Positions 45,266-56,567 of a stretch of DNA of 64,000 nucleotides are shown here, in pieces. The notes below the pieces were generated by a model. It was not told the DNA's origin and did no database searches. It worked only from the letters and a program-made list of their open reading frames with translations. The first letter of the stretch is position 1; every line of letters begins with the position of its first letter. Made by a program: the position numbers and the translations under genes. Source of the DNA: Pyrenochaeta sp. MPI-SDFR-AT-0127 (taxonomy: Eukaryota > Ascomycota > Dothideomycetes > Pleosporales > Cucurbitariaceae); contig JAGTJM010000066.1 of NCBI GenBank assembly GCA_020747015.1, forward strand, positions 114,110 through 178,109. The letters run 5' to 3'.

Positions 45266-47955
45266 AGCACTACATGAGAACCACGTAAGGTGTGTTTGAG
45301 GTTTAGGTGTTCGTTAACAGTGCGACCTGCCTGTTCATGTAGGCATTCTATCTTTGACATCTCAAGCGGCCGTGTAACACTGAAGTCGTGATGTGTACCA
45401 TGACCCCAAGACACTGGGCTGAATCGCGAGCCTGTCCCCCTGTGCAATTCTGCTTTGTCGTTGTGCTCCTCTTCCGGCATTTTATTTCTCCACTTGACCT
45501 CTATCGCTTCCTTGGATGCGGAGCATGCGCGGTGGCACTGAAGAGGCTTGTTGAACGCGGCGGAACAGGCTAGCCAAGGCGTGCGTTTGGTCGCCATTTT
45601 GACGCTTTTCCAGACTGCCAGATTGTTTCCCATGGAATACTCTACCTTGAAAACCCACGAATCCCTTTCGAGGCACAAGGTTTTGTGGCTACGAGGCTTG
45701 GCAGTGGTGCGTCAGACTGGCGATCTTTGCAATCTTTGCATTGCCTCGTACTCAGCGTCCACCGGATGAATGCATAAACTGTCGCTGTCAGACTCGCAGC
45801 GGGCCGCTCCCCGTGCAAATCCTCAGTGACACGAGATGCCCCGTCAACGGCGCAGGTGGCAATAGGCGCGATTCGAAAGCCAGCATGTTCCAGACAAAGT
45901 GTTGTTGGCTGCAGTTTGCACGACTGCCTCTGGCCGTCGAGCACGCTCACGTGGTCGCATGTTGCTGCGGGCACAGGCGCAGGCGCAGGCGCAGGCGCAT
46001 GTGCCGGACGAGTGCTTGCGCAGTCCCGATGTTTGGCGCGCGTCTTGAGCTTCGACAGTTCCGTCGACCTGGGACGCTTGACACTTCATCAGTGCAGGTC
46101 AAGGTGGTTCCCCGCTGGCACATGTACGCGGCGAGCGAGCAGTTTGGATGCGCAAACCCCGGCCTCTGCGGCTAGAAGCAGTCCATGGCCCTTTTGCCGG
46201 CAGAATCGCCGACAATTAGTGGCAGGTGTCCGGTGTGGCGGGCGCGCCTGGTAAGGCGTCTGACATGATAGCAGGCCGTGAGCGACGGGGGAAACAGGCA
46301 ACGTCGTTGGCGCAGTACAGCCGTCGGCTCGGATGGTGCGAGCACAGTAGACGCCAAGGAGCCGTCGGATGGCTACTGTCGCGGGACAGGGCAAAGTTCC
46401 GCGGGAGAGAGGGGGCGCCCTACGACGGGCACTCGAGGTTGAGATTGTGAGACGTGAAGTTGAAAGAACGACAACCTCCCGCCCTCCTCGCCCCTCCCCT
46501 TCTTCCCTCTGGCCCAAAGGGTTCATGGGGCGCGCAGGCCTGTCTGCTTCTTGTGCGACCAAGCAACGGTCCGGCTGACGTGCACCCAGCCCTCGCCGCC
46601 AGAGCTTGTCGCGGACGTTGTTCAGTGTTGCTCAGCGTTGCTCAGAGCGCGCAGTGCTGCTCAGCGGATTTGATTGCGCCTGCAGGCGTGTCAGACGACA
46701 GGGCATGCTCGACGGGCGCGGCGCCGCGGTCAGGCACTGGCTGTCGGGGGGCTGGTGGACGCTGTCGTCTTGATGCAGCACCGTGTTCCTACAGCGTCGC
46801 GGGTGCATGTGTAGTGCCCTGCATGCGAGGGCTAGTATGCCCTGGCAAAGGACCCGGGGCGTGCCGCTTGCGTTTGCGCGCGCTGAGACGGGCCATGGGC
46901 GGCCATGGCCAGCGCTGGCCGTTGCCGCACGTCGCTCGCTCGCCCACAGGCGCCGCCATGGGTGCGACGGCCGGCGACGGGCTGCACCCAGCAGAGACAC
47001 GGCCAGGAGCGCATGGGGCACGGCGTCGGCAGCGCTGGTGTGCTCTCCAGGTTGCAGGGCCCAGTGGCCTCTCTCGCTGTGACTGGCCTGGACAGGACTA
47101 GGCGAATCCTGACCTTTTGGCTGCCCTCGCACCCACCCACTCTCCCCCCCCAGCGACGTCGCCCAAGCTGCCAACCTCAACCCAGCGTAAAACCCCCGGC
47201 CGCCCAAAAGTCGACTAATCGCGCGTTTCTTTTGACCTCCCTCCTTCTCCTTCCATCACCGCCCGCTGCCACCCTTCGCCATCCACGTCCTAGCTCTCCA
47301 TCCCACGCCGCCCGCGTCCATGCGACACGAGCTTTGATAGTCGTTGATGATAGCTGATAGCGCCCGCCGACCCAACATTCACTCTTGACCCCCCAAAAAC
47401 TTTGTCCACCAGCCTCAGCCGCCTCAGCAGCCTCGACAACAATCTCCGCATCAATCTCCGCAACCTGCTCCGCAACCTCCTCCACGGCCTCCTCCTGTGC
47501 AGTCCCTTCAGCAATCCTCCCAGCAGCCTTTCCAGCAGCCCTTCCAGCAAACCCCCTTGCCCCAGCAGCCTTTCTCTCCGTCTCCTCGCTTCGGCCGCAT
47601 TCTGCACAGGCCACGCATCCGCCTCGACTTCCGCTTGTGCAACACCTGTGCTCGTCAGCTCGATCGATTCTGAAGTGACTGCAGCTGCCCGCCGTCGTGC
47701 GCACCGTTACCGCCCGCTGAATTGTGACGAGCCTCTGCGACCACCACCACCACCACCACAATAACGCTCTTTTCGGCAACGCCATCCCCGCCTCCTAGCT
47801 GCGAGCGGCTCTCACAAGACGACTTCTGCGACGACGTGGCTTGGAGCTTGCACGACGCAGCCCACCCGTCTCTGCTCTTAATTCCCCGCTCACCCTCTGA
47901 CATCGTTCTTTACATTGCTTGCGTTGACGCGTAACGTTGCTACAGTCCCGGCAAC
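45266..47955. other. long GC-rich spacer and leader of the RAS2-type gene
   Basis: 2.7 kb with no supported gene. GC-rich DNA leaves long frames on both strands (for example 46454-47101), rich in Ala, Arg, Gly and Pro and without family features. Local repeats are a GGCGCA-type run (45975-45999) and a CAG/CTC-rich tract (47408-47560). The right part is probably promoter and 5' UTR of the Ras gene. Confidence 0.5.
45975..45999. repeat. AGGCGC hexanucleotide tandem repeat
   Basis: Four copies of AGGCGC in tandem within the GC-rich spacer. Confidence 0.8.
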
Positions 47956-48743
47956 ATGGCGGGGAAGATGACGCTGTACAAACTGGTGGTCCTGGGCGAC
48001 GGCGGAGTGGGCAAGACAGCCCTCACCATACAGGTACACCCCACTCATCATCTTGATAGTACCCCCTCTGACCACTACAGCTGTGCCTGAACCACTTCGT
48101 TGAGACATATGACCCAACCATTGAGGACTCGTACCGCAAACAGGTCCAGATCGACGGGCAATCTTGCATGCTCGAGGTCCTCGACACTGCCGGTCAGGAG
48201 GAATACATTGCGCTACGGGATCAGTGGATACGCGATGGTGAGGGTTTCGTGCTAGTCTACAGCATTTCCTCGCGCTCCTCATTTGCCCGCATACAGCGCT
48301 TCCACAGCCAGATCCAGCGCGTCAAGGAAACAGCCATGGCTGGCTCGCCCACATATCCTGGCTCGCCCCTCAGTGCATCATCGCCCGTATTCGGCCAGGC
48401 ACCCGTCATGCTCGTCGGAAACAAGTGCGACCGCGTCACTGAGCGCGAGGTGTCCACACAAGAGGGACAAGCCCTTGCAAAGGACCTGGGTTGCGATTTT
48501 GTCGAGGCTTCGGCCAAGAATTGCGTCAATGTCGAAAAGGCCTTTTTCGACGTTGTCAGGCAGCTTCGGCGACAACGACATCAAGGTAGTGGTCGTTCCC
48601 CGACAGACAGGAAGGAGCCTCGCGTTCGCCCCGGCCACCACGAAAAGGACCGCATGCGAGGCGTAGCCGATGGCCGCCGTGGCCGGGGTGGCTACGGTAA
48701 CAGCAAAAGGACAAAGGATAAGCCCAAATGCGTCATCTTGTGA
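47956..48743 (+). CDS. Ras GTPase, fungal RAS2/RasB type
   Basis: Exons 47956-48033 and 48081-48743 give 246 residues. The GTPase motifs are complete: P-loop GDGGVGKT, effector loop YDPTIEDSY, switch II DTAGQEEY, NKCD and EASAKN. It ends in the prenylation box CVIL after a basic hypervariable region. The opening MAGKMTLYKLVVLGDGGVGK and an insertion in the middle (AMAGSPTYPGSPLSASSPVF) are hallmarks of the fungal Ras2/RasB branch, not Ras1. Members sit on the plasma membrane and endomembranes and steer polarity, growth and development. The 47-nt intron follows the Gln codon of TIQ. Confidence 0.93.
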
Positions 48744-50236
48744 TCGGCTGCATCAGACATATGTATTTGGATTTACAGCACTCACGAGCTACGATACTTT
48801 CCTCGTCACGGGCAACATCACTGATAGAAGCACTCTTCCCACGGCGTCGGCATAGGAGTGGCGTTTGCATGACGGTCTCGACTTTTGATTTTGCATGAGA
48901 CCTACGGAGTTTTGGCGCAATATGAACATTGGATTATTCTCATCTTCTTCATGACCGAGATCTGTACCTAGCAGAGATCTTACGGCATTGCACGGCGGAA
49001 CTGGTTAGGTAGGTGACGATTGGATTGGAGGCCTTGTGGTCTGTGGGAGTCAACTGAGTGCACGGAAATGTTTCAAAAATTCTGGAAAAGGATGGAAAAG
49101 TCATGAAATTGGGTTCAGTATATTCTTTGAGACTCGAGATACCTTTTTCGAATTCACATATCTTTTTTTTTTGAAAGTCCCTCATCGTATGGACAATCCG
49201 ATGGGAGCCTGGCCTGATGCCTGCCTTTCACCCGTCTCTTTTTAAACAGCTTTGTACCACCCCGGCGCACTGGGACAACACCAGAGGAAGCCCTTCCCCA
49301 CAAAGCAATTGTCCCGACTCCGGCACAGAGGATAAGTGGGGACCTCTCGTGCTTCCACGCGAGTCGGTCAGCATGCCTCCTTCCAATCGCCCTACTTTCT
49401 TTCCAGTGTGTGCCGTTCCCGAGCCGTCCCTTGCTCGAAAAAACGGTGCAGTTCTCGACTGGTGCTTCGCCTGTTCCAACCATGCGGCGCAGCGAAAACA
49501 GTTCGGGACACACGCGGCACGCCGGTACGAATCTGTCAAGTGCGGAGAACGCAATCCAGCCACTCAGGAACAGGATTGATGTTCACGAGCAATGCGGCTC
49601 AGGGTTCATTTCATCAGGCCTCTTGGAAAATCCGGGGTCTTCGGCACAAACCACGGCCAAATTGTACTGTCGCGAGCGTAAAGTATTTATATAATAAGCG
49701 GGAAATGTTCTGGCTCACGAGAGGGTCGGGCAGCAGTGCATTTTGTGGGTGTGGTTGGGACCCCTCGTCAAATGGGAAATCCAAGCGAACAACGACTCTG
49801 GAAATATTGCAGAGTTCTTTGCAACTGAGAACAAGGCTGACATGCTTCCGCGTTGTTGTTGGTCGCCAGCCCATCTTTCGAAGGCCAGATCGAGTAATTA
49901 CACCAATGACCAATTCCACCATTACCCACTCACCTTGAATGAGTCATTCTGAGTAGTGTTGCACAATGGAGTTCAGGGAACACGAAAAAATTGTCTATAA
50001 AGCCCACTGGTCAATCACATGCCGCATCATAGAACGAACCTCTCGCAAATACTTCCACATGTCATAGAGCGACCCCAGTAATTGGCGTCGCCTGATTAGC
50101 GTTGATTCCCTGAGCGGGGGATTTCAAATACCCCAGTCGCACACCATTCCTCCATGCAGTACGCCTTGTAAGAACTTCTGCTCCGTTAATCGAAGCACTT
50201 CTGATATAAAGAGTCGACAAGGAGTCCCATTCCAAC
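48744..50236. other. spacer between the RAS2-type gene and the acyltransferase
   Basis: 1.5 kb without a supported gene. Frames such as 49336-49938 have no motif. The end carries TATAAA (50205-50210), only about 27 bp before the acyltransferase ATG, and another TATAAA at 49995-50000. Confidence 0.45.
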
Positions 50237-51637
50237 ATGGTCCTCGAAATGGACTTGGACCTTATGGGTACCCAACCCGCCCTCTACAAGCTCTACACTC
50301 AGCTTGCTTTCATCTTCGCCATGCCTGATCCAGCATTACGACCTTTCATTACTGAAACCATCACTCATGGGCTTGAGCACCTGAGCCGCAATTTTCCATG
50401 GGTTGCGGGCCAAGTCGAAAATGTGAACTTGAACCCAATCGGTCCTCCAGTGTACAAGATCCGGTCTTTTGAATCAATTCCGCGACTGACCGTAAAGGAC
50501 TATTCAAATACTACCTCTGTTCCTACACTGGAGGAGTTCACTGCTGCAAAATTCCCAATGTCAATGCTAGGTGAGGAGACGTGGGCGCCTTGTCCCACAT
50601 TGGCACCTTCAGCACTTGATCCGTTGAACCCCTCTGAAGAGGCCAACGAACCTGCGCCAGTGATGTTGATACAGATCAATTTCATAAGAGGGGGTGTGCT
50701 TCTATGTGTGAATATGCAACACAACACATGTGACATGATGGGGCAGGCGGCGGTTATTGCTTGGTTCTCGAAGGCGTGCCGAGGCCACGACTTCACCAAA
50801 GAGGAGATTGAAATTGGAAACAAAAATAGAGTGAATACGGTGCCACTGATTGTACAGGAAGGGTGGAGCCCAGGCCCTGAGTTGAAATATCAGATGCTTC
50901 CTCCCCAACCAGCGTCTGGTTTTCCCGACCCGAATCTTGTTGCACCATCTAGATGCTCATGGAGCTATTTTGACTTCAGCGCTACATCACTTGAGACTCT
51001 AAAGGATGTCGCAACAAAAAGTGTTCCTCATGAGTTTGGCAACTATGTTTCTACAGACGACGCTCTCTCGGCATTCATATTCCAATCCGTGTTAAGGGCC
51101 AGGCTACCACGGCTCTCTTCAGACAGTACTGTAACCTTCGCTCGAGCCGTCGATGCTAGGCGCTATCTCAATGTGCACCACGACTACCCTGGTATCTTGC
51201 AGAATATGACATACACTAGCTATCTACTATCGACATTGCTCACGGTTCCACTTGGGCACATTGCTGCTACTATGCGTGGAGCAATCAATCCCACCACCTC
51301 CGACATAGCACAGCGGACACGTTCGCTGGTTACGCTTCTGTCTCAATCACCGGAAAATGCTTCCAGGGTCAATTTCACAGCGACGCTGAAACTTGACGCA
51401 GATATAATGCTGAGCTCTTGGACAAAGGTTGCTGCGTACGAGTGGGATTTTGCCTTTGGATTGGGGCCTCCTGTCGCGGTTCGACGACCGTGCTTCATTC
51501 CTGTCGAATCACTGATGTATATCATGCCAAAAGAACCAAATAGACATTTAGCTGTGGCGATGTGTCTAAGAGACGAGGATCTAGACTTTTTAAAACAGGA
51601 CACGGAGTGGAATAAGCTAGCAACGTATCTAAACTAA
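50237..51637 (+). CDS. BAHD-like acyltransferase, trichothecene 3-O-acetyltransferase family
   Basis: A single intronless frame of 466 residues. The catalytic HxxxD motif is QHNTCDMMG (about residue 160), and the second BAHD-like motif appears as WDFAFGLGPP (about residue 403) in the DFGWG position. MDLDLMGTQPALYKLYTQLAF and NFPWVAGQV are typical of the fungal Tri101-like branch. Such enzymes move an acyl group from CoA to an alcohol, often on a secondary metabolite or for self-protection; the substrate is unknown. No other biosynthetic gene is nearby on the left, and only transposon debris lies on the right, so this is an orphan accessory gene. Catalytic residues are intact. Confidence 0.85.
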   Translation: MVLEMDLDLMGTQPALYKLYTQLAFIFAMPDPALRPFITETITHGLEHLSRNFPWVAGQVENVNLNPIGPPVYKIRSFESIPRLTVKDYSNTTSVPTLEEFTAAKFPMSMLGEETWAPCPTLAPSALDPLNPSEEANEPAPVMLIQINFIRGGVLLCVNMQHNTCDMMGQAAVIAWFSKACRGHDFTKEEIEIGNKNRVNTVPLIVQEGWSPGPELKYQMLPPQPASGFPDPNLVAPSRCSWSYFDFSATSLETLKDVATKSVPHEFGNYVSTDDALSAFIFQSVLRARLPRLSSDSTVTFARAVDARRYLNVHHDYPGILQNMTYTSYLLSTLLTVPLGHIAATMRGAINPTTSDIAQRTRSLVTLLSQSPENASRVNFTATLKLDADIMLSSWTKVAAYEWDFAFGLGPPVAVRRPCFIPVESLMYIMPKEPNRHLAVAMCLRDEDLDFLKQDTEWNKLATYLN

Positions 51638-53813
51638 TACTAAGGAATTAGAACCTACGGCTTAAATAGTAATAGTAGAGGATTAGAGTATTATTAGACC
51701 TAACTCAGAATTTAACTAATGTCAGGCAAGCTGCCTTGACGGAATCAGCGCAGGCTGTATTTTGCCCGCGATAGGCTGGGACAGGGCCAGTTCAGGCTAT
51801 ATCCGGCCAGATTATTAGACCTCAGGCCATTATAGCCTATATATAGGGTAAAGGGGTACTTATACCCCTTCTAAATCCTACTAGAGAGTAGTAATTTATC
51901 TTAACTATAATCTAATCCTATTATCCTCTATTATCTTAAAAGTACCCCTCTATAAATATATACCTCTAGGATAGAACCTATTAGAGTATAGGTACTATCC
52001 TAATATTTAAATTACTCTATATAGAGTTTATACTTTAATAAAATAAGTTAAAGGATAATAAGATCTTATATCTATACTCCTATAAAGGACTAAGATAATA
52101 TATCTTATACTAATAATTAAATATAAGATATAGAAACTATACTAGAGACTTAAACTATTAATAGAGATAGAGAAAATAGATAAGATTAGAGATTAGGAGA
52201 TATACTCTTATAAGCTACCTTATTTAAACCCTTATAGGCCTACTTTAGTCTAGAAGAGCCTATAATAGCCTAATCTAGCCTAAATTAGACTATACCCTAT
52301 TAATCTAAGGTAGAAAGGTAGAGAGTAGTCCCTATAGTCTAGAGAAGTACTAAAATAGTAGAAGTACTCTTAGATACCCTATAAGCTTATATTATAGATA
52401 TAGATAGGAATAAAATTAACCCTAAATTTATAAGACTATAGAGAAAGATTAAAGCTAAAATATAATACTATATAATTATTAAAATATAGGTAGAAGCTAT
52501 AGCTTTAAAAGTAGATAATAAAGAAACTATTAAAGCCTTAAAAGAAGGCTCTAAGTTAGTAAGACTAGCCTCTTTATAACTACTATATTCTAAACTACTT
52601 TAAAGATACTTAAAAAAGAATTATATAGAATATAATTACTAGGTAAAGGACTATAAGGCCTATTTTATCTAGTACTTAGTAGATTTCTAGAGAGAAGTTT
52701 ATAAGGTTACCTTCTCTCTCTAATATATCTTAGATTAGTATAAAATAATATAGGAAGAGCTTTACTTATAAAAGAAGTTAAGTATAATAGAATAGTAACC
52801 TATTATTATAATCCTAGTTTTAGGAGTAAGGACACGTCTAGTAGAGATACTCTAGACTAACTATAAGTACTACTATAGGCGCTAATATAAGGTGAAGCCC
52901 TAGGTACGTAACTACTTACTAGGCTAAGAATAAGTGCTTACTATATATATAATAAGTATAATAAGCGCTTACTATACGCGTAATAAGTATAATAAGTATA
53001 TTATATATATAGATAAGAATAATATACCTTTATAGAATATTATAATTAATCTTAAGTTATTATTAAATACTACTATTTAATACTTAGAACCACTTTAACC
53101 TACTTATTTATCTCTACTTACTCTAACTAGAAGCTTACTAAGAAAGGGCTCCTTAGTAATACTAGCTACTTTATATTATAGCTACTCTACTAAGGATACT
53201 AACCCCCCTTTTAATATCTTCTCTTTAAATAAGAGAAGATAAAGAAGGTTTAGTTTAATAAAATAGAATAAAAAGAAAAGTAGAAGCCTATAGCTCTTAA
53301 GTATAATAAGATTATAACTATAATTCTTAAGTAAGAAGTAAAAGGATTAATAATTAGAGACTTACTAAATTATAGAAAGATTAGAACTTAACTTACTAAG
53401 CTTCTTAGCTCTAAGAAAGAGTAAATATTAGATATATTAGAAACTAATCTAGTAGTTACTACTTTAACTAATTATATTAATTTAGGTAATACTAGTACTA
53501 TCTAAATTAATCTAATTAGCTAAGGTATAACCTATAAATATATAGAATCTAGGAATATTAACTAATAATATATAACTTATATAAGTATAAACCTAATATT
53601 ATAGAGGAAGATCCCTCTACTTAAGTATAAGTAGAGGAGTAATCTAACTAATTATATAGAATAGAAGTATAGAGGATATACTAATTAAGAAGATAGATTA
53701 GATTAAGTATTCTCTAATCCTAAGGGTATATAGTTTAGACTTCATAACTTAGCTTTCTTAGCTAGAGATTAATCTTATCTACTAATCTTTCTCTAAGCTT
53801 AGCGCACTCCTAT
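51638..53813. repeat. RIP-mutated repeat DNA of unidentified origin
   Basis: From about 51850 the sequence is AT-rich and nearly lacks CA and TG dinucleotides, the end state of CpA-to-TpA RIP. 51700-51850 still contains CA and TG and may be flanking DNA or an unmutated element. No open frame survives. A stop-riddled gag-like frame can be followed near 52600-52880. Confidence 0.6.
52600..52880 (+). pseudogene. gag-like remnant of an LTR retrotransposon
   Basis: One plus-strand frame reads EYNY*VKDYKAYFI*YLVDF, then REVYKVTFSL*YILD*YKII. If TAG and TAA are taken as RIP products of Trp or Gln codons, this resembles a retrotransposon capsid helix pattern (a Trp-x-x-D-x-x-x-YF start, then DF and KV-x-F-x-L-x-Y). 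The match is weak and rests on one stretch. Confidence 0.3.
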
Positions 53814-54650
53814 ACTAGGGTTATTATTAATATCTTCTAGATTAATAGCTTTATTATTACCTATATTATCCTCTATAGTTAGAGTAGTATTAATAGCTCC
53901 TCTAATATAACTATTAGGATTAATAGACCTAGTACTTTTTATACTAAAATTACTAACGCCTCCTTTATAACTTCCTTTAGTTAATAAAGTATTATTAGGC
54001 GTATAGATAAAGTAATTATCTTTATTAAAAGATAACTTATAGTCTTTTTTAGTTATAAGACTAAGACTTAATAAGTTAACCCCTAGAAAGAAAGTAGGGA
54101 GAGGGAGGAGGTAACTTTCTTTAATAATAAAGATAGCCTAGTAACCTAGATAGGCTAGTAGCGGCTTAGCTCTTAGGATAAATAAAGATTACTTATATAA
54201 GTAGAATAATATCTTAGATAGATAAAAGGTAGGTAGGATATAATAGATTCGTTACTAGGTATAGGATAAGTAGAAGGGATAGGCCTCTACTTATAGATAG
54301 ATCCTTCCTCTTTCTTACGGATATCTTTAGCCTAACTATAGGCTAACTATTTCCTTTAAGCTAACTTTATCCTCTAAGGCTAACTATAGCCTAACTATAG
54401 CCTTAAGTCTTCCTAAGGTTAATAATATCTAGGTCTAAGACCTAAGGATAACCTTAACTAAGGCCTTAACCTTTTCCTTAATAACTTACTTAATACTAAC
54501 GCTATAATAATAAACTATATACTATTATAATTAGAATTTATAGGCGAGTAAATCCTACTAAAAATTATTACCTAAGCTCTAATATAGCTTACGTAATTAA
54601 ATAAAGAAATAAGCTTAGATAGTTTAAGTACCTTAAGTATCTAAACTTTA
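53814..54650 (-). mobile_element. inverted, internally deleted copia fragment (pol piece plus LTR)
   Basis: Read on the minus strand, 54650-54084 is a near copy of the 5' LTR at 57109-57694. It runs directly into 54083-53814, which matches pol of the neighbouring copia element at about 59797-60066. The roughly 2.1 kb between primer site and pol is missing. The junction has a few bases of microhomology (TAGG/AGG). This copy has lost even the CA/TG sites that the main element keeps, for example TG to TA at the site matching 59870. Confidence 0.8.
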
Positions 54651-55189
54651 TACTATTAGTTATAATTCTTTATAACTCTTCCTTTTAAATATTTATTTTC
54701 TTAATATATTTATAGATATTATCTCTTTTATATATTTTAACCTTTTCTCCTTCTAGTCTATTTAGTATCCTTATTATTATAAGTTCTTTATCTTTAATAA
54801 ATAGTCCTTAGAAGAAAAGGTATCTAACTTTCTTCTTATTAATATACTCTATCTCTAGGTATTTAGATAAGTAAAGAAGGAAGTTTATATAGTAGCTAGA
54901 GAGTCTAGAGAAGTTATTAATAGATTTCTAAATATAGTTCTTAAGGAATATCCTTAATATATTTTATAAGTAAATAGCTTACCTAAGTAAGTAGCTTACG
55001 CCCTACTAGCGCGTTAATATTAAGAGAAAAATATAAAATATCTTAATAATAAAGCTACTAATTAACTTATCCTAAATTAGATCTTTAACTTACTTTATTT
55101 AATCTTAATTTCTAATATATTTAAAGCTAAAGATATACTATAATAATATATAATATACTCTAAAGAATACTATCTTATTAACGCGCTAG

Positions 55190-55587
55190 TAGGGTGGCCG
55201 ATGGGTAGGGGTTGGGTTACCCCGCGGGTTGCCTCTTATTTTAGCTATAACTTTCCTATATTACAACGTAATTTAATAACTTTTAGCTTATTTTATAGAT
55301 CTAATCTATATCTATAACTTTTGTATATAAAATTTCTTTTTAAAAAAATAATTACGTAAGTTATTCAGGTTTTAAAGCGTGGGTACTGGTGGCCTAATCA
55401 AGTGGGTATCGAAAAATGGGTATTGAAATAACTGACGTAATAAAAGATATATTACGTAATTAAAATTCTAGATTTATAGATCTAGCTAATAGCTATAAAA
55501 TAAACTAAAATTTACCTAATTTGGACTAGTATTGATAGAGGAATAAATAAAAGAAAGATTAGGGGGTATACCCACCCGACCAGCCTA
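55190..55587. mobile_element. hAT-like non-autonomous insertion with 8-bp target duplication
   Basis: Both sides carry the 8-bp direct repeat CGCGCTAG (55182-55189 and 55588-55595). The 398-bp insert has imperfect terminal inverted repeats: TAGGGTGGCCGATGGGTA at the left, and TAGGCTGGTCGGGTGGGTA when the right end is reverse-complemented. An 8-bp duplication with TAGGG-type ends is characteristic of hAT elements. There is no transposase frame, so it would be a non-autonomous derivative. The termini retain CA/TG while the centre is AT-rich. It sits inside the pogo-like remnant. Confidence 0.8.
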
Positions 55588-56418
55588 CGCGCTAGGAAGT
55601 ACCTATAATATAATTATAAGGTAAACTTAAAGTACCTAAATAAGTTAGAAGAGGAGGTAATAGTTAGATATATTCTTAAGGAGTCTAAGAGAGGATTTAT
55701 ACCTATAAAGGCTAATATTTAAATAATAGCTAATAAACTATTATATAAGTAGGAGAGTAACCCTATTAGTAAAAACTAGGTTAATAACTTTATTAAGAGA
55801 ACTCCTAAGCTCTATATATACTAGAGCTATCCTTATAATTACTAGTAAACTACCTATAAGGACTTAGTAGCTATCTAGTACTAGTTTAATCTTATTAAGG
55901 TAATAAAGAAGAAGTAGAGAATTATAGATAAAGATATCTATAACTTTAATAAGACTAGCTTTATAATAGGTAAAGTTTTATTATAGCTAGTTATTATAGG
56001 CTTAGAGAGATCTAGTAAGAAGAAGTAGATATAGCTAAGTAACTATAAGTAGGTTACTATTATCTAGAGTATAGGCGTATTAGGTTACTAGCTACTATCC
56101 TTTATTATCTTTATAGGTAAGGTACTTATTAATATCTAGTTTAAAGATTTACCTTATAATTAGGTTCTTAAAGTTAGTTCTAATAGATAGATAAATAATA
56201 AGCTAGTACTTATCTAGCTAGATTACTTTAAGATATATTTAAAGAGCTATACTATTAGTAGATATAGGTTACTAATTATTAATAGCTATAATAGCTATTA
56301 CTCTATTAAATTTTAAGATTACTATAAAGAGAAGAATATTATACTTCTCTATATACCTACTTACTTATCCTACCTATTATAGCCTCTTAATATTACCTTC
56401 TTCTTATTATTAAAGTAT

Positions 56419-56567
56419 TGTCGCGGATATTGCTGCTGCGCAGAGGCCGCGTGTTTAACTCCGCGAGAGGACATTATAGCTATAAGGATTCTGCCTAAAA
56501 TGGGGGGTGTGTCGCGGATATAAGCTGCTTAAGTGCGCCGCATAATGCGGCGTCGTATTTTGCGACA
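56419..56567. mobile_element. 149-bp LTR-like mini-element with 5-bp target duplication
   Basis: AGTAT flanks it on both sides (56414-56418 and 56568-56572). It begins TGTCGC and ends GCGACA. The start sequence TGTCGCGGATAT recurs inside at 56510, right after a polypurine-like run (AAAATGGGGGG). That layout looks like a remnant of a 5' LTR, a polypurine tract and the start of a 3' LTR, as in a severely deleted Gypsy-type or TRIM-like element. It is rich in CA, TG and CG, unlike the DNA around it. Confidence 0.7.

Noticed and set aside
46454..47207. 215- and 191-codon frames on opposite strands in the GC-rich spacer
   Set aside because: Mutually antisense, compositionally biased and without motifs; best explained by GC content.
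49336..49938. 200-codon plus-strand frame before the acyltransferase
   Set aside because: Basic, Ser/Arg-rich composition, overlapping frames on both strands, and no family features.
43118..51637. A secondary-metabolite cluster around the acyltransferase
   Set aside because: The neighbours are an acyl-CoA synthetase and a Ras GTPase with housekeeping features and large gaps; no synthase, P450, transporter or regulator is present in the window.
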